A stretch of 64,000 nucleotides of DNA from an uncultured beta proteobacterium (GCA_903823025.1 CAIJRK010000026.1:54504-118503); one strand, 5' to 3'. Counted from the first letter of the stretch, positions 1 to 11,191 are shown. The notes: generated by a model not told the origin, from the sequence alone. Translations and numbers: made by a program.

Positions 1-898
<898 letters not shown>

Positions 899-916
899 TC
901 AGGACCAACGCTTGCA

Positions 917-1960
917 TCAAGAAAACAGGCGGCGGGCCAAGGCCGAGCCAGCGGACAGATCACGCTGATCCAAGGTGTCGTACAAACGCTCCAGCTCGGT
1001 GCCAATCACATCCATGGATTCAGGCGACAAGGCAATGCCGTTGTCATCGGTGACCACGCCTTCCATGCTGTCAGCCAGCGTCAAGGCGGCTTCGCGCATC
1101 CGCGCAAAGACTTTTTCATTGCGATCAACTTGCGCGACATCCAGACTGATTGAAATTTCCCGAATAGCCGACAAGTCGGAGTCGTCATTCATGGCGGTTT
1201 GCATATCAAAACTCAGCGTCAACAGGGGTGGAAGGCCCACCACACTGGCCGCAATCACCATTCGTCCAGGAATGACCCCGCTCACAAACCCCAGGCGCGC
1301 CACGTTTTGCTGGACATAGCCGGGACTCCAGGCGGCATTGAGCGCCCGCAAAACGAACACCAGTTGTGCATCATGGTCACTGGCAAATTGATCCAGTTCA
1401 CGAGCACGGGCGACCTCCTCACGCATATCGGGAAAGTCAGGCGTGGCGTTAACCGCATCGCAAAAGGTTTGGGTTTTACTCACAAACTCGGAATACTCAA
1501 TGTCATTGAGCGCCCCCGACCGGTTGGCCAACTGCACCCCGGCCTGCAACCCGGTGAAAGACTGATTCACCACTGGTATTTCCCAGCGCTGGGTGGTCGC
1601 ATTAAACCCTTCTACAGAAAAAGGTTTGCTCCCCACCCGGCGTGTCTTGGGCAGAGCGGCCAGAACGGCTTCACCCATAATTGGCCCGTCCAGTTTGAGG
1701 GGGGCAAGGACGTCAATCAGGGGATCCATCGCCAACTTTTTTTCCGGGGTCGGCAGCGGAAACTTCGCGACATCCAGCGCTGCGGCATCCAGCTCAGGCT
1801 CGCTGTCTCTCACAATATCCGATTGAGAGGTTTTTTCATCAAGCCTGGCTTGACGCGGGTGATTCTTGCGGGCGCTCCAAACGCTGTGCACAATCATGAT
1901 GACCAGCACCAGACTGCCAGCCGCGACTAAACCCATTTGCAAACTACTCATTGCCATCAA
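917..1960 (-). CDS. zipA: Cell division protein ZipA-like, FtsZ-binding
   Basis: Predicted inner-membrane anchor for the FtsZ ring. The 347-residue protein has an N-terminal membrane segment (about residues 8-26), a basic stretch, a proline- and charge-rich linker, and a C-terminal domain (about 100-340) resembling the ZipA FtsZ-binding fold. Two starts are possible, residue 1 or the second methionine. The first overlaps the smc stop by four bases (ATGA), suggesting translational coupling. The position between smc and ligA is characteristic of Burkholderiales, where ZipA sequences diverge strongly from the enterobacterial protein. The family call leans on context and the anchor-linker-domain layout more than on a residue signature. 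Confidence 0.8.
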   Translation of the reverse strand: MMAMSSLQMGLVAAGSLVLVIMIVHSVWSARKNHPRQARLDEKTSQSDIVRDSEPELDAAALDVAKFPLPTPEKKLAMDPLIDVLAPLKLDGPIMGEAVLAALPKTRRVGSKPFSVEGFNATTQRWEIPVVNQSFTGLQAGVQLANRSGALNDIEYSEFVSKTQTFCDAVNATPDFPDMREEVARARELDQFASDHDAQLVFVLRALNAAWSPGYVQQNVARLGFVSGVIPGRMVIAASVVGLPPLLTLSFDMQTAMNDDSDLSAIREISISLDVAQVDRNEKVFARMREAALTLADSMEGVVTDDNGIALSPESMDVIGTELERLYDTLDQRDLSAGSALARRLFS

Positions 1961-4900
1961 AAAGCCTCCGCCATTGAAACTGCTGCATCCATGTCCACTG
2001 CCACGATACGGGAAACGCCTTGTTCCTGCATCGTCACACCAATTAGTTGTTCGGCCATTTCCATTGCAATTTTGTTGTGACTAATAAATAAAAATTGAGT
2101 CCCCTGACTCATGCTCGACACCAACCGGGCATAACGCTCGGTGTTGGCGTCGTCCAGCGGTGCATCGACCTCGTCGAGTAAACAAAAGGGCGCGGGGTTG
2201 AGTTGAAAAATTGCAAACACCAGCGCAATGGCCGTCAGCGCCTTTTCACCACCCGAGAGTAAATGAATGGTCTGATTCTTTTTGCCTGGCGGTTGGGCAA
2301 TCACCTGCACGCCCGAATCCAGAATTTCTTCGCCGGTAATCACCAGCCGGGCGTTGCCACCGCCAAACAACTCGGGAAACATCCGGCCAAAGTGTTCGTT
2401 CACCGCGTTAAACGTGCCTGACAGCAACTCGCGGGTTTCGCCGTCAATCTTCTTAATGGCGTCTTCCAGCGTGGTCATAGCCTCGACAAGGTCGGCGGTT
2501 TGGGCGTCCAGAAAATTTTTGCGCTCGCTGGCGGCGGCCAACTCATCCAACGCAGCCAGATTGACAGCACCCAAGGCGGTGATGTCGCGGTTCAGTCGGT
2601 CAATCTCGCTTTGCATACCCGTTAAACGTACGTTGCCCTGCGCGAGAGACAAGGCAACCGTTTGCAGATCAGCCTGCGCGTCGGTGAGCAACTGGGTGTA
2701 TTGCTCAAAGCCTAAGCGGGCGGCCTGTTCTTTGAGCTGAAATTCAGTGATGCGCTGGCGTAAGGGATCCAACTCTCGCTCCAACTGCAAGCGGCGCTCG
2801 TCGTTGGCGCGCAATTTGGCGGTCAAATCGTCATAGTCACTACGCCGGGCGCCCAAGGCTTGTTCTCGCGCCAGCTTGGCGTTCAAAGCATCTTGCAAAC
2901 CGCCTTGGGCGGCGGCGTCGTTGAGCCGCGCCAGTTCTTCATGGGCGCGCCGGGCTTCGGCCTTGACCGCATCGGCTTGTTGCTCCGCCGTTTCAATGGC
3001 CCGTGACAATTCAGACTTGCGGGCATCCAGGCTGCGCATGGAAAAGGCCGCTTCTTGCGCCTGACGCTCCAGACTGCGCTGCTGTTCGCGGGCCTCACTC
3101 AATTGACGCTCGGCACCCATGACGCGCTCGTCCAATTGGGCATGGCGCTCTTGGGTGTCGGCCAGCTGCATATCGAGTTCTTCAAAACGACCTTCAGCGG
3201 TGACGCGACGCTCTTGCAGGTCTTCCAGTTGAGCGTTAACCTCAGCCAGGTCGTCGGTAATTTGCGCACTGCGCACGCGGGCCTGTTCAGCTAGTTGCGA
3301 CAAACGCAAGGTTTCAACCTGCAGCGAATGGGCGTGACTTTGACTCTGTGCTGCCTCACGGCGAATAACGACCAGCCGTTGCGAGGCATCGGCATAAGCG
3401 GCCTCGGCACGCACCAAAGCAGACCGGGTTTCATCGCTGATCAGGGTTTGTGCCCGCCATTGCTTCTCAAGGTTTTCAATTTCCTGTGCCCGCGCCAGCA
3501 AACCCGCCTGCTCAGAGTCGGGCGCATAAAAATTGACACTGTAGGCACCCACGGCATGACCGGCTTTGACAAAAATCAGTTCGCCGGGTTGCAGTTGATC
3601 GCGTTGCGCCAAAGCCTCTTCAAAGCTGGGCGCGGTAAAGCAGCCTTGCAACCAATCGGCCAGCACCGCTTGTTGACCCGCGTCATGAATCCGTAGCAAA
3701 TCAGACAGGCGCGGTAACGGCCCTGATTTTTCAGGCAGGGCGGTTAGCGGGGGGCTGTAAAAAGCTAACTTGGTGGGCGGCGCGTCGCGGCCAAAAGCCC
3801 GCAACAAATCCAGCCGTGACACTTCAAGCGCACCCAAGCGTTCACGCAAAGCGCCTTCCAGCGCGTTTTCCCAACCCTGCTCGATATGAAGACGGGTCCA
3901 CAGACCCTGCAGCGCGTCCAGCCCGTGCTTGGCCAGCCAAGGCTGCAGTTTGCCATCTGTCTTAACCTTTTCCTGCAAGGCTTTGAGCGCCTCCATGCGG
4001 GCGGATAAAGCCGCCAAACGGGATGATTCAGCGTTAACCGTCTGCTGTTGCGTGCGCCGCTGCTCATCGAGTTGCGGCACGGTGTCTTGCAACTCATCGA
4101 GGCGGCCTTGGGCCACGCTGGCCGTCTCGCTCGCCTGATCCAGCTGGTTTTGCAGGTTGACCAGACGCGCTTCATCGGGCGCGGCCAAGGCATTGCGATC
4201 TGCGCTCAAACGTTCACGCCGGGTGCTGAACTGGCGCGCTTGCTCTTCAATACTGCGTTGGTCGGCGCCCAGCACCTGAATTTGTTGCTGCACTTGGGCG
4301 ACGCTGGCGCGCTGCTCATTGGCCCCTTTTTGCGCCAAACGCAAAGCTTCTTCCAAATCGGGTAACTGTTGAGCCTGGTCTTCAACTTGGGCGGCGAGTA
4401 ACTCGGTTTGTTCTTCACCCACCATTTCCAGTTCAAGCAGGTTTTCAATTTCTTCCTGCGCCTCGTCGCGGCGTGTGGCCCATTGGTCGCTTTGTTCTTT
4501 AAGCGTGATCAGGCGCTGCTCGACGCGCTGGCGACCTTCCACCACAAACCGGATTTCAGCCTCTAGGCGACCGACTTCGGTGCTGGCCTCGTACAACAGT
4601 CCCTGTGCGTGGGTCACTTGGTCACCGGCGGCGTAATGGGCCTGGCGTACCGTCTCCAACTCGGCTTCAATGCGGCGCAAGTCGGCCAAACGGCTCTCCA
4701 GTGCATTCACTGCGCCGAGGCCATCGGCCTGAACCTTGGCCTGATCGGCCTCGGACTCGGTGCGCTTGAGAAACCACAACTGATGTTGTTTAAGCGTGAC
4801 GTCAGCCGACAAGGTGTTGTACTTTTTAGCCACCTCGGCCTGCTTTTCAAGCTTTTCCAAATTGGCGTTTAGCTCACGCAAAATATCTTCGACCCGCGTC

Positions 4901-5472
4901 AGGTTTTCGCGCGTATCAGACAAGCGGTTTTCCGTTTCACGGCGACGCTCTTTGTATTTGGAAACGCCAGCGGCCTCTTCCAGAAACAGGCGTAACTCTT
5001 CGGGTTTGCTTTCAATAATCCGGCTGATGGTGCCTTGACCGATGATGGCGTAAGCCCGCGGCCCCAACCCCGTGCCCAGAAAGACGTCTTGCACGTCACG
5101 CCGGCGCACCGGCAGGTTGTTGATGAAGTAATTGCTGCTGCCGTCTCGGGTCAACACCCGCTTGACAGCGATCTCATTGAATTGGTTCCACTGGCCGCCA
5201 GCGCGGTGGTCGTCGTTGTCAAAACTTAACTCAACGCTGGCGCGACTGGCCGGTTTGCGGGTGGTGGTGCCATTAAAAATGACATCCTGCATCGACTCGC
5301 CGCGCAACTCTGACGCTTTGGACTCGCCCAGCACCCAACGCACCGCATCCATGATGTTGGATTTGCCGCAGCCGTTCGGCCCAACCACGCCGACGAGTTG
5401 CCCCGGCAGCATGAAATTGGTTGGTTCGGCAAAGGACTTGAAGCCTGATAACTTGATTGAATTAAGACGCAC
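1957..5472 (-). CDS. smc: Chromosome segregation protein SMC
   Basis: ATPase that organises and segregates the chromosome as a dimer with ScpA and ScpB. It has 1171 residues, the normal SMC length. The Walker A motif GPNGCGKS is at residues 31-38. Long coiled-coil arms rich in E, Q, R and A flank a hinge at about 510-640. The ABC signature LLSGGEKA begins near 1071 and the Walker B motif FCLLDEVDAP near 1096. The ATG at 5472 gives the typical opening MRLNSIKLSGFKSF. No scpA or scpB gene lies in the window. It is the first gene of the smc-zipA-ligA cluster and is separated by about 240 bases from ispF upstream. Confidence 0.97.
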   Translation of the reverse strand: MRLNSIKLSGFKSFAEPTNFMLPGQLVGVVGPNGCGKSNIMDAVRWVLGESKASELRGESMQDVIFNGTTTRKPASRASVELSFDNDDHRAGGQWNQFNEIAVKRVLTRDGSSNYFINNLPVRRRDVQDVFLGTGLGPRAYAIIGQGTISRIIESKPEELRLFLEEAAGVSKYKERRRETENRLSDTRENLTRVEDILRELNANLEKLEKQAEVAKKYNTLSADVTLKQHQLWFLKRTESEADQAKVQADGLGAVNALESRLADLRRIEAELETVRQAHYAAGDQVTHAQGLLYEASTEVGRLEAEIRFVVEGRQRVEQRLITLKEQSDQWATRRDEAQEEIENLLELEMVGEEQTELLAAQVEDQAQQLPDLEEALRLAQKGANEQRASVAQVQQQIQVLGADQRSIEEQARQFSTRRERLSADRNALAAPDEARLVNLQNQLDQASETASVAQGRLDELQDTVPQLDEQRRTQQQTVNAESSRLAALSARMEALKALQEKVKTDGKLQPWLAKHGLDALQGLWTRLHIEQGWENALEGALRERLGALEVSRLDLLRAFGRDAPPTKLAFYSPPLTALPEKSGPLPRLSDLLRIHDAGQQAVLADWLQGCFTAPSFEEALAQRDQLQPGELIFVKAGHAVGAYSVNFYAPDSEQAGLLARAQEIENLEKQWRAQTLISDETRSALVRAEAAYADASQRLVVIRREAAQSQSHAHSLQVETLRLSQLAEQARVRSAQITDDLAEVNAQLEDLQERRVTAEGRFEELDMQLADTQERHAQLDERVMGAERQLSEAREQQRSLERQAQEAAFSMRSLDARKSELSRAIETAEQQADAVKAEARRAHEELARLNDAAAQGGLQDALNAKLAREQALGARRSDYDDLTAKLRANDERRLQLERELDPLRQRITEFQLKEQAARLGFEQYTQLLTDAQADLQTVALSLAQGNVRLTGMQSEIDRLNRDITALGAVNLAALDELAAASERKNFLDAQTADLVEAMTTLEDAIKKIDGETRELLSGTFNAVNEHFGRMFPELFGGGNARLVITGEEILDSGVQVIAQPPGKKNQTIHLLSGGEKALTAIALVFAIFQLNPAPFCLLDEVDAPLDDANTERYARLVSSMSQGTQFLFISHNKIAMEMAEQLIGVTMQEQGVSRIVAVDMDAAVSMAEAF

Positions 5473-5714
5473 GGATGGCTGGTGGTTCTGGCTAGGGTTT
5501 AGCGGGAATCAGGGGCTAATGGATAACCCTCTGAGGCAGGCGTCATGATAACTTGGCAAAGTTGACAACGTCGGCTCAACATCTCACCCCGACAAGCGGT
5601 GTTTTTGACACCTCAGCAGCTAAAAGTCCACAGCGACCCAGGCGACACGCGCCATCGCAGTGGCATCTCTCAGAGAGTTTCTCGCTTTATAGCACCGACC
5701 TGAACGCCGGGGCT

Positions 5715-6200
5715 TCATGACGAGTGAGGGAAAAGCAAAACAATCGCTCGTGCCTCCATCGCCTGACCCAGTCCGACCGGTCCCATTTTTTCAGCGGTCT
5801 TGGCTTTGACGTTGATTTGATCGACTTCAACCCCAAGCGCTTGGGCAATGCGGGTGCGCATAACGGGCATGAAAGGCATTAATTTAGGCGCTTGCGCAAT
5901 GACGGTGCTGTCCACATTGCCGATTTCAAAGCCTTTTTCACGCACGAGGCGGGCGGCCTCTGCCAACAGCACCCCCGAATCGGCGCCTTTGAAGCGCACA
6001 TCGGTATCAGGAAAATGGGTGCCAATGTCACCCAGTGCCGCCGCACCCAGCAAGGCATCGGTGATGGCGTGCAACAGCACATCCGCATCCGAATGACCCA
6101 GCAGTCCCAAATGAAAGGGAATCTCCACACCGCCCAGGATGAGCTTGCGCCCGGCCACCAAGGCGTGTGTGTCCCAGCCTTCGCCAATTCTGAAATTCAT
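5715..6200 (-). CDS. ispF: 2-C-methyl-D-erythritol 2,4-cyclodiphosphate synthase
   Basis: Fifth step of the non-mevalonate (MEP) isoprenoid pathway, cyclising the CDP-ME 2-phosphate intermediate and releasing CMP. The protein has 161 residues, the usual length for this trimeric zinc enzyme. Metal ligands are visible as D10-x-H12 in GWDTHAL and the histidine of [11 protein letters not shown]. The motif [11 protein letters not shown] and the C-terminal [12 protein letters not shown] are typical. Its ATG overlaps the ispD stop by four bases, so the two MEP-pathway genes are translationally coupled. Confidence 0.97.
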   Translation of the reverse strand: MNFRIGEGWDTHALVAGRKLILGGVEIPFHLGLLGHSDADVLLHAITDALLGAAALGDIGTHFPDTDVRFKGADSGVLLAEAARLVREKGFEIGNVDSTVIAQAPKLMPFMPVMRTRIAQALGVEVDQINVKAKTAEKMGPVGLGQAMEARAIVLLFPHSS

Positions 6201-6946
6201 TTTTTGCTTTCTTGATTAAAACGCGCATGTAGCACGGCTTCGGCCAGCGCAAAATCTTCGGGATAGGTCACCTTGAAATTTTGCGCGCTGCCTGACACCA
6301 GCAAAGGGCGCCAACCCATCGACTCCATCGCGCTGGACTCGTCGGTGACTTGGTCGCCTGCTTGTGCAAGGGCGCTCAACAGCGCGCCAAGGCGAAACAT
6401 CTGCGGCGTTTGGGCCAGCCATTTGTCGCCACGATCCAGCGTGTTGGCAACCCGACCTGCCACTTCAATTTTTAGCGTATCGGGCAATTTATGCGCCAGT
6501 AAGCCACCCACCTCGTCGCTGGCGCAGGCGTCGATCAGCGCGTTAATTTGTGCAGGCGTAATCAAGCAGCGGGCCGCATCATGCACCAACACCCAGTCAT
6601 CCGGGGCGCCCCCGTGTTGCAACAAAAAATTGAGTCCGTTTAAAACGCTTGATGCGCGGGTTGGGCCACCGCAGGGCGCGATCCAGGGCGCAATAGGTTG
6701 CGTCGTGAAGAAGCTGTCTTCAGCTGCCACCACCACGGCGGTTTGCGTCAGCCGGGTCACTTGGGCAAAGGCGGCCAACGTGTGCAACACCAAAGGTTGT
6801 CCCGCGAGCGGCTGATATTGTTTAGGACCGGTGGCACCCGCGCGCGAGCCTGTGCCCGCGCAGGGAATCAAAGCCCAAAAGCGGGCGGCCAGCGGGCGAA
6901 TAGGTGGAGAATTTTGAGGGGAATCAATCATGGGCTTGGCCGACAT
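6197..6946 (-). CDS. ispD: 2-C-methyl-D-erythritol 4-phosphate cytidylyltransferase
   Basis: Transfers CMP to MEP in the isoprenoid pathway. The nucleotide-binding loop [13 protein letters not shown] is followed by [13 protein letters not shown], where the arginine and lysine contact [13 protein letters not shown] and the TPQMF motif near the C terminus are also family signatures. Starts are possible at 7024, 6946 and 6931; family members begin shortly before the CAGTGSR motif, so 6946 or 6931 is favoured. Neither has a strong ribosome-binding site. The gene overlaps ispF by four bases and is divergent from mfd. Confidence 0.93.
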   Translation of the reverse strand: MSAKPMIDSPQNSPPIRPLAARFWALIPCAGTGSRAGATGPKQYQPLAGQPLVLHTLAAFAQVTRLTQTAVVVAAEDSFFTTQPIAPWIAPCGGPTRASSVLNGLNFLLQHGGAPDDWVLVHDAARCLITPAQINALIDACASDEVGGLLAHKLPDTLKIEVAGRVANTLDRGDKWLAQTPQMFRLGALLSALAQAGDQVTDESSAMESMGWRPLLVSGSAQNFKVTYPEDFALAEAVLHARFNQESKK

Positions 6947-6971
6947 TCTAAAATGCGTGAACATCTGTTTC

Positions 6972-7003
6972 ACACCCCCCGCTGTTTGGCGTGGGGTGTT
7001 TTT
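6972..7003 (+). terminator. Terminator-like hairpin in the ispD-mfd intergenic region
   Basis: ACACCCC (6972-6978) pairs with GGGGTGT (6993-6999), with one mismatch then CGC/GCG extending the stem, and is followed directly by a short T run. The orientation is plus, upstream of mfd, with no plus-strand gene before it. It may be a leader attenuator or a fortuitous structure. Confidence 0.35.
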
Positions 7004-7055
7004 CAATGGTGTTTTTGAATTCAATGCGTAGGCATACGTTGTTTATAGGTCATTC

Positions 7056-10000
7056 ATGGATTTACCCAAACTACACCCCGGCAAACGCTATACCCTGCCC
7101 CGCCCCGTGGGTTCAGCCGATGCCTTGCTTCTCGCGCAACTGGGTTTGCGTGAGAAAAGCAACAACAAGATCACCGCCATCGTCACCGCCAACGCCGCCG
7201 ATGCGCAGCGCTTGATGCTTGAAATGGCGTTTTTTGCCCCTGACCTGCGTTGCGTGCTGTTTCCCGACTGGGAAACCCTGCCCTACGACTCTTTTTCGCC
7301 GCACCAAGACCTGATCAGTGAGCGCCTGGCGACGCTGTGGCGCATCAGTCAACGAGAAAAAGAGACTGGCGCCGATGTCGTCATCGTGCCCGCCACCACC
7401 GCGCTTTATCGGCTGGCGCCACCGAGTTTTCTGGCGGGTTACACCTTTCACTTCAAAGTCAAACAAAAACTCGACGAGACCAAATTCAAAGCGCAATTGA
7501 CCCTGGCCGGTTACAGCCACGTCACGCAAGTGGTCAGTCCTGGTGAATACGCTGTGCGTGGCGGTCTGATTGATCTCTTTCCGATGGGCAGCGCCGTGCC
7601 GTATCGCGTGGATCTGTTTGACGATGAAATCGACAGCATTCGCACCTTCGACCCTGATAGCCAGCGCAGCCTGTACCCCGTGCCCGAAGTGCGCCTGTTG
7701 CCCGGCCGCGAGTTCCCGATGGACGACGACGCCCGCGCCCGTTTTCGCAACCGCTGGCGCGAGCTGCTGGAAGGCGACCCCACCAAAAGCCGCCTCTACA
7801 AAGACATGGGCAACGGTGTCGCCACCGCTGGTATTGAGTACTACCTGCCGCTGTTCTTTGAGGAAACCGCCACCGTATTTGATTACCTGGGCGCCGATGC
7901 CACCGTCGTGCTACACGGTGATCTGGAACCCGCCTTTCAACATTTCTGGCAAGACACCAAAGACCGTTACCGACTGGTGCGAACCGACCCTGACCGCCCC
8001 GCTCTGCCGCCCGAGTCGCTATTTTTAAGCACGGAACAGTTTTACGCCCGGGTTAATCAACATGCGCAACTGGCCATCAAAGCGCCTGCCGTTCGTTCAG
8101 AACCGGCGGCGGCGATACCTAGCGCCGGGCCAACTGATTACGTTGAATTTGGCACACTCCCCGCCATGACCGTGGTGCGCGGTGCAGACGATCCGCTGGC
8201 AGGTCTGAAAGCGCACATTCAACAGTCCAGTCAGCGCGTGTTGGTGCTGGCCGAAAGCGATGGTCGCCGAACCAGCTTGCTGGACTTTCTGCACAGCAGC
8301 CAGTTACGCCCGCCTGCGTTTGACTCACTGGCCGCGTTCGAGCGCAGTCATGAAAAAGTCGGCATTGCCACCTCATCCCTGAACACCGGCTTTGCCTGGC
8401 TGGAAGCGGGCATTGATTTCGTGACAGAAACCGAGCTTTTCGCCGCTGGCCCCACCACGCGACGGCGCAAAAAGCAGGAGCAAGTCAGCGACGTTGAAGC
8501 GCTCATCAAAGACCTGAGCGAGCTGAAAGTGGGCGACCCGGTGGTTCATTCAGCCTACGGCATTGGTCGCTATCACGGACTGATTAATCTCGCACTCGGT
8601 CAAATCCAAGCCAACGGCGAGCCTGAAATCCAAGAGTTTTTACATCTGGAATACGCCGAAAAAGCGACGTTGTACGTACCCGTCAGTCAGTTGCAACTCA
8701 TCAGCCGTTACACCGGCGTCAGCGCCGACGAAGCGCCCTTGCACCGTCTAGGCTCCGGCCAGTGGGACAAAGCCAAACGCAAAGCCGCTGAACAAGTGCG
8801 CGATTCAGCGGCCGAATTGCTCAATATTTACGCCAGACGCGCCGCCCGCGAAGGCCACGCCTTCCGCTACTCGCCAAGCGATTACGAAACCTTTGCCAAC
8901 GATTTCGGCTTTGAAGAAACGCCCGACCAAAGCGCCGCCATCCACGCTGTCATTCAAGACATGATCAGCCCGCGCCCGATGGATCGCCTGATTTGCGGTG
9001 ACGTGGGGTTTGGCAAAACCGAAGTGGCGCTGCGCGCCGCCTTCATCGGCATCACAGGCGGCAAACAAGTCGCGCTGCTGGCGCCCACCACACTGTTGGC
9101 CGAACAGCACTACCAAACCTTGGTGGATCGGTTCGCCAAATGGCCGGTGAAAGTAGCCGAAATGAGCCGCTTTCGCTCAACCAAAGAAATCAACGCCGCC
9201 ATGAAAGGCTTGGCCGATGGCACGGTCGATATTGTGGTCGGCACGCACAAACTGCTCAGTGAGTCCACCAAATTCAAAGACCTCGGTCTGCTCATCATTG
9301 ACGAAGAACACCGCTTTGGTGTGCGTCACAAAGAACAGATGAAAGCCCTGCGCGCCGAGGTCGATGTGCTGACGCTCACCGCCACACCGATTCCGCGCAC
9401 GCTGGGCATGGCACTGGAAGGCCTGCGCGACCTGAGCGTGATTGCGACCGCGCCGCAACGCCGCCTCGCCATCAAAACCTTTGTCCGAACCGAAGGCAAC
9501 GGCGTGATTCGTGAAGCCGTGCTGCGCGAACTCAAGCGTGGCGGGCAGGTTTACTTTTTGCACAACGAAGTGGAAACGATTGAGAACCGCCGCGCCAAAC
9601 TCGAAGAATTGCTGCCCGAAGCCCGCATTGCCGTCGCCCACGGCCAAATGCCCGAACGCCAGCTGGAAGCCGTGATGCGCGACTTTGTGGCGCAGCGCTA
9701 CAACCTGTTGCTGTGCTCCACCATCATCGAAACCGGCATTGACGTGCCCACTGCCAACACCATCGTGATGAGCCGCGCTGACAAGTTTGGTCTGGCGCAG
9801 TTGCACCAATTGCGCGGCCGCGTGGGTCGCAGTCACCATCAGGCCTATGCCTATTTGATGGTGCCCGATCTGGAAGGCTTGACCAAACAGGCCAGCCAGC
9901 GACTCGACGCGATTCAGCAAATGGAAGAACTGGGCAGCGGCTTTTACCTCGCCATGCATGATCTGGAAATTCGCGGTGCCGGTCAGGTGCTGGGCGAAAA

Positions 10001-10589
10001 CCAGAGCGGCAACATGCTCGAAGTCGGTTTTCAGCTCTACAACGAGATGTTGAGCGAAGCGGTGCGCTGCCTGAAAGCGGGCATTGAACCCGATTTACTC
10101 AGCCCGTTGAATGTGACCACCGACATCAACCTGCACGCCCCGGCGCTGCTGCCAGACGATTATTGTGGCGATGTGCATTTGCGCTTGAGCTTTTACAAAA
10201 AACTGGCCTCGGCGAAAACCACCGATCAAATCGATGCGCTGCTGGAAGAAATCGTGGACCGCTTCGGCAAAATGCCCGCCCAAGCGCAAACACTGATTGA
10301 TGTGCACCGTCTGCGCGTCCTCGCCAAACCTTACGGCGTGGTGAAGGTCGATGCCGCACCGGGCGTGATCACCATCACATTCAAGCAAAATCCGCCGATT
10401 GACTCGATGCGCATCATTGAAATGATTCAAAAAAATCGGCATATCAAACTGGCTGGTAACGAAAAACTACGTATTGAACGGGCGCTGCCCGAGGTCAAAG
10501 ACCGCGCCCAAATGGTGCGTGATGTGTTGCGTAATTTGGGACAACCGCACGTAGAACCCAAAGGGGTCGCCCATGTTGTGCCTGTTTGA
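7056..10589 (+). CDS. mfd: Transcription-repair coupling factor Mfd
   Basis: Removes stalled RNA polymerase from DNA lesions and recruits UvrA. The protein has 1177 residues, the normal Mfd length. The N-terminal UvrB-like region is residues 1-350. The RNA-polymerase-interacting CarD-like domain near 480-570 begins LKVGDPVVHSAYGIGRYHG. The SF2 motor has Walker A GDVGFGKTE near 648-656, motif II DEEHRFG near 748, and TATPIPRTL. The C-terminal motor domain holds STIIETGIDVP and LRGRVGRS, and a TRCF C-terminal domain follows. It is a single gene, divergent from ispD and convergent with the universal stress gene. Confidence 0.98.
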   Translation: MDLPKLHPGKRYTLPRPVGSADALLLAQLGLREKSNNKITAIVTANAADAQRLMLEMAFFAPDLRCVLFPDWETLPYDSFSPHQDLISERLATLWRISQREKETGADVVIVPATTALYRLAPPSFLAGYTFHFKVKQKLDETKFKAQLTLAGYSHVTQVVSPGEYAVRGGLIDLFPMGSAVPYRVDLFDDEIDSIRTFDPDSQRSLYPVPEVRLLPGREFPMDDDARARFRNRWRELLEGDPTKSRLYKDMGNGVATAGIEYYLPLFFEETATVFDYLGADATVVLHGDLEPAFQHFWQDTKDRYRLVRTDPDRPALPPESLFLSTEQFYARVNQHAQLAIKAPAVRSEPAAAIPSAGPTDYVEFGTLPAMTVVRGADDPLAGLKAHIQQSSQRVLVLAESDGRRTSLLDFLHSSQLRPPAFDSLAAFERSHEKVGIATSSLNTGFAWLEAGIDFVTETELFAAGPTTRRRKKQEQVSDVEALIKDLSELKVGDPVVHSAYGIGRYHGLINLALGQIQANGEPEIQEFLHLEYAEKATLYVPVSQLQLISRYTGVSADEAPLHRLGSGQWDKAKRKAAEQVRDSAAELLNIYARRAAREGHAFRYSPSDYETFANDFGFEETPDQSAAIHAVIQDMISPRPMDRLICGDVGFGKTEVALRAAFIGITGGKQVALLAPTTLLAEQHYQTLVDRFAKWPVKVAEMSRFRSTKEINAAMKGLADGTVDIVVGTHKLLSESTKFKDLGLLIIDEEHRFGVRHKEQMKALRAEVDVLTLTATPIPRTLGMALEGLRDLSVIATAPQRRLAIKTFVRTEGNGVIREAVLRELKRGGQVYFLHNEVETIENRRAKLEELLPEARIAVAHGQMPERQLEAVMRDFVAQRYNLLLCSTIIETGIDVPTANTIVMSRADKFGLAQLHQLRGRVGRSHHQAYAYLMVPDLEGLTKQASQRLDAIQQMEELGSGFYLAMHDLEIRGAGQVLGENQSGNMLEVGFQLYNEMLSEAVRCLKAGIEPDLLSPLNVTTDINLHAPALLPDDYCGDVHLRLSFYKKLASAKTTDQIDALLEEIVDRFGKMPAQAQTLIDVHRLRVLAKPYGVVKVDAAPGVITITFKQNPPIDSMRIIEMIQKNRHIKLAGNEKLRIERALPEVKDRAQMVRDVLRNLGQPHVEPKGVAHVVPV

Positions 10590-10604
10590 AAACAGCAGGT
10601 GAAA

Positions 10605-10637
10605 TGAAAAACCTCCGGTCTAGGCAAAACGGGAGGT
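10605..10637 (-). terminator. Intrinsic terminator of the universal stress gene
   Basis: Read on the minus strand, ACCTCC and GGAGGT arms (10632-10637 and 10611-10616) form a stem that is followed by a T-rich tail (GGTTTTTC). This suits the uspA-like gene ending at 10693. The plus-strand side lacks a T run. Confidence 0.6.
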
Positions 10638-10663
10638 CGTAAAGTGCATCAAAAATGCGGCTT

Positions 10664-10684
10664 GGGCGTCACCATTTGACGCCC
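10664..10684. terminator. Hairpin between mfd and the universal stress gene
   Basis: Perfect 7-bp inverted repeat, GGGCGTC (10664-10670) with GACGCCC (10678-10684), and a seven-base loop. The plus-strand side is followed by a modestly T-rich stretch, so it may end mfd transcription. It is weaker than the neighbouring minus-strand terminator. Confidence 0.4.
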
Positions 10685-10692
10685 TTGTATGT

Positions 10693-11130
10693 TTAGTCGC
10701 GCACCACCAAAACAGGCAATTTGGTGTGTGACAAAACCGCTTGGGCGACGCTGCCCAGCACCAATTTTTCCAGCCCACTGCGTCCGTGTGAACCCATCAC
10801 AATCAGGTCAGTCTCACCGGATTCAGCGGCTTGCACAATACCGCGCCAGGCGGCGTGGGCTTCGACGATGGCGGTTTCAACGGTCAGACCGACTTCTTCA
10901 AATGCGGCCTTGACGGCCTTGATGGCGATGTTGGCTTCAGCCGTGGCGGCACTCAAATACTCGGCTTGACCGTAGGCAAAATCGGTTCCCACGCCAGTGA
11001 ACGGATAGGGGTCAATGACAAAAATAGCGGTCACGCGACTGCCAAAAGCTTTGGCTAATCCGATGGCTTTAGCGACGGCCAACTGTGCGGTAGCAGAGCC
11101 ATCAACCGGCACAAGAATATGGTTAAACAT
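10693..11130 (-). CDS. Universal stress protein, UspA family, ATP-binding type
   Basis: Cytoplasmic stress protein of 145 residues with a single Usp domain. It opens with MFNHILVPVDGS and carries near the C terminus the ATP-binding pattern G-2x-G-9x-G-S (MGSHGRSGLEKLVLGS), so it belongs to the ATP-binding subclass. Proteins of this class support survival under starvation or low oxygen in many proteobacteria. It is monocistronic, with its own terminator below. An FNR-like box lies 62-75 bases upstream of the start codon, which suggests induction at low oxygen. Confidence 0.93.
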   Translation of the reverse strand: MFNHILVPVDGSATAQLAVAKAIGLAKAFGSRVTAIFVIDPYPFTGVGTDFAYGQAEYLSAATAEANIAIKAVKAAFEEVGLTVETAIVEAHAAWRGIVQAAESGETDLIVMGSHGRSGLEKLVLGSVAQAVLSHTKLPVLVVRD

Positions 11131-11191
11131 GATGCAATCTTTCTTTTAAATTTGACACATACAAGTGTCTGGGTGAGTGAGTTTAAAAATC

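Noticed and set aside
5473..5714. Promoter or small RNA between ispF and smc
   Set aside because: Candidate -35 and -10 boxes have wrong spacing, and no convincing hairpin or gene was found.
9177..9959. Long open frame antisense to mfd (260 codons)
   Set aside because: It is the shadow of a strongly conserved helicase region, with no family resemblance.
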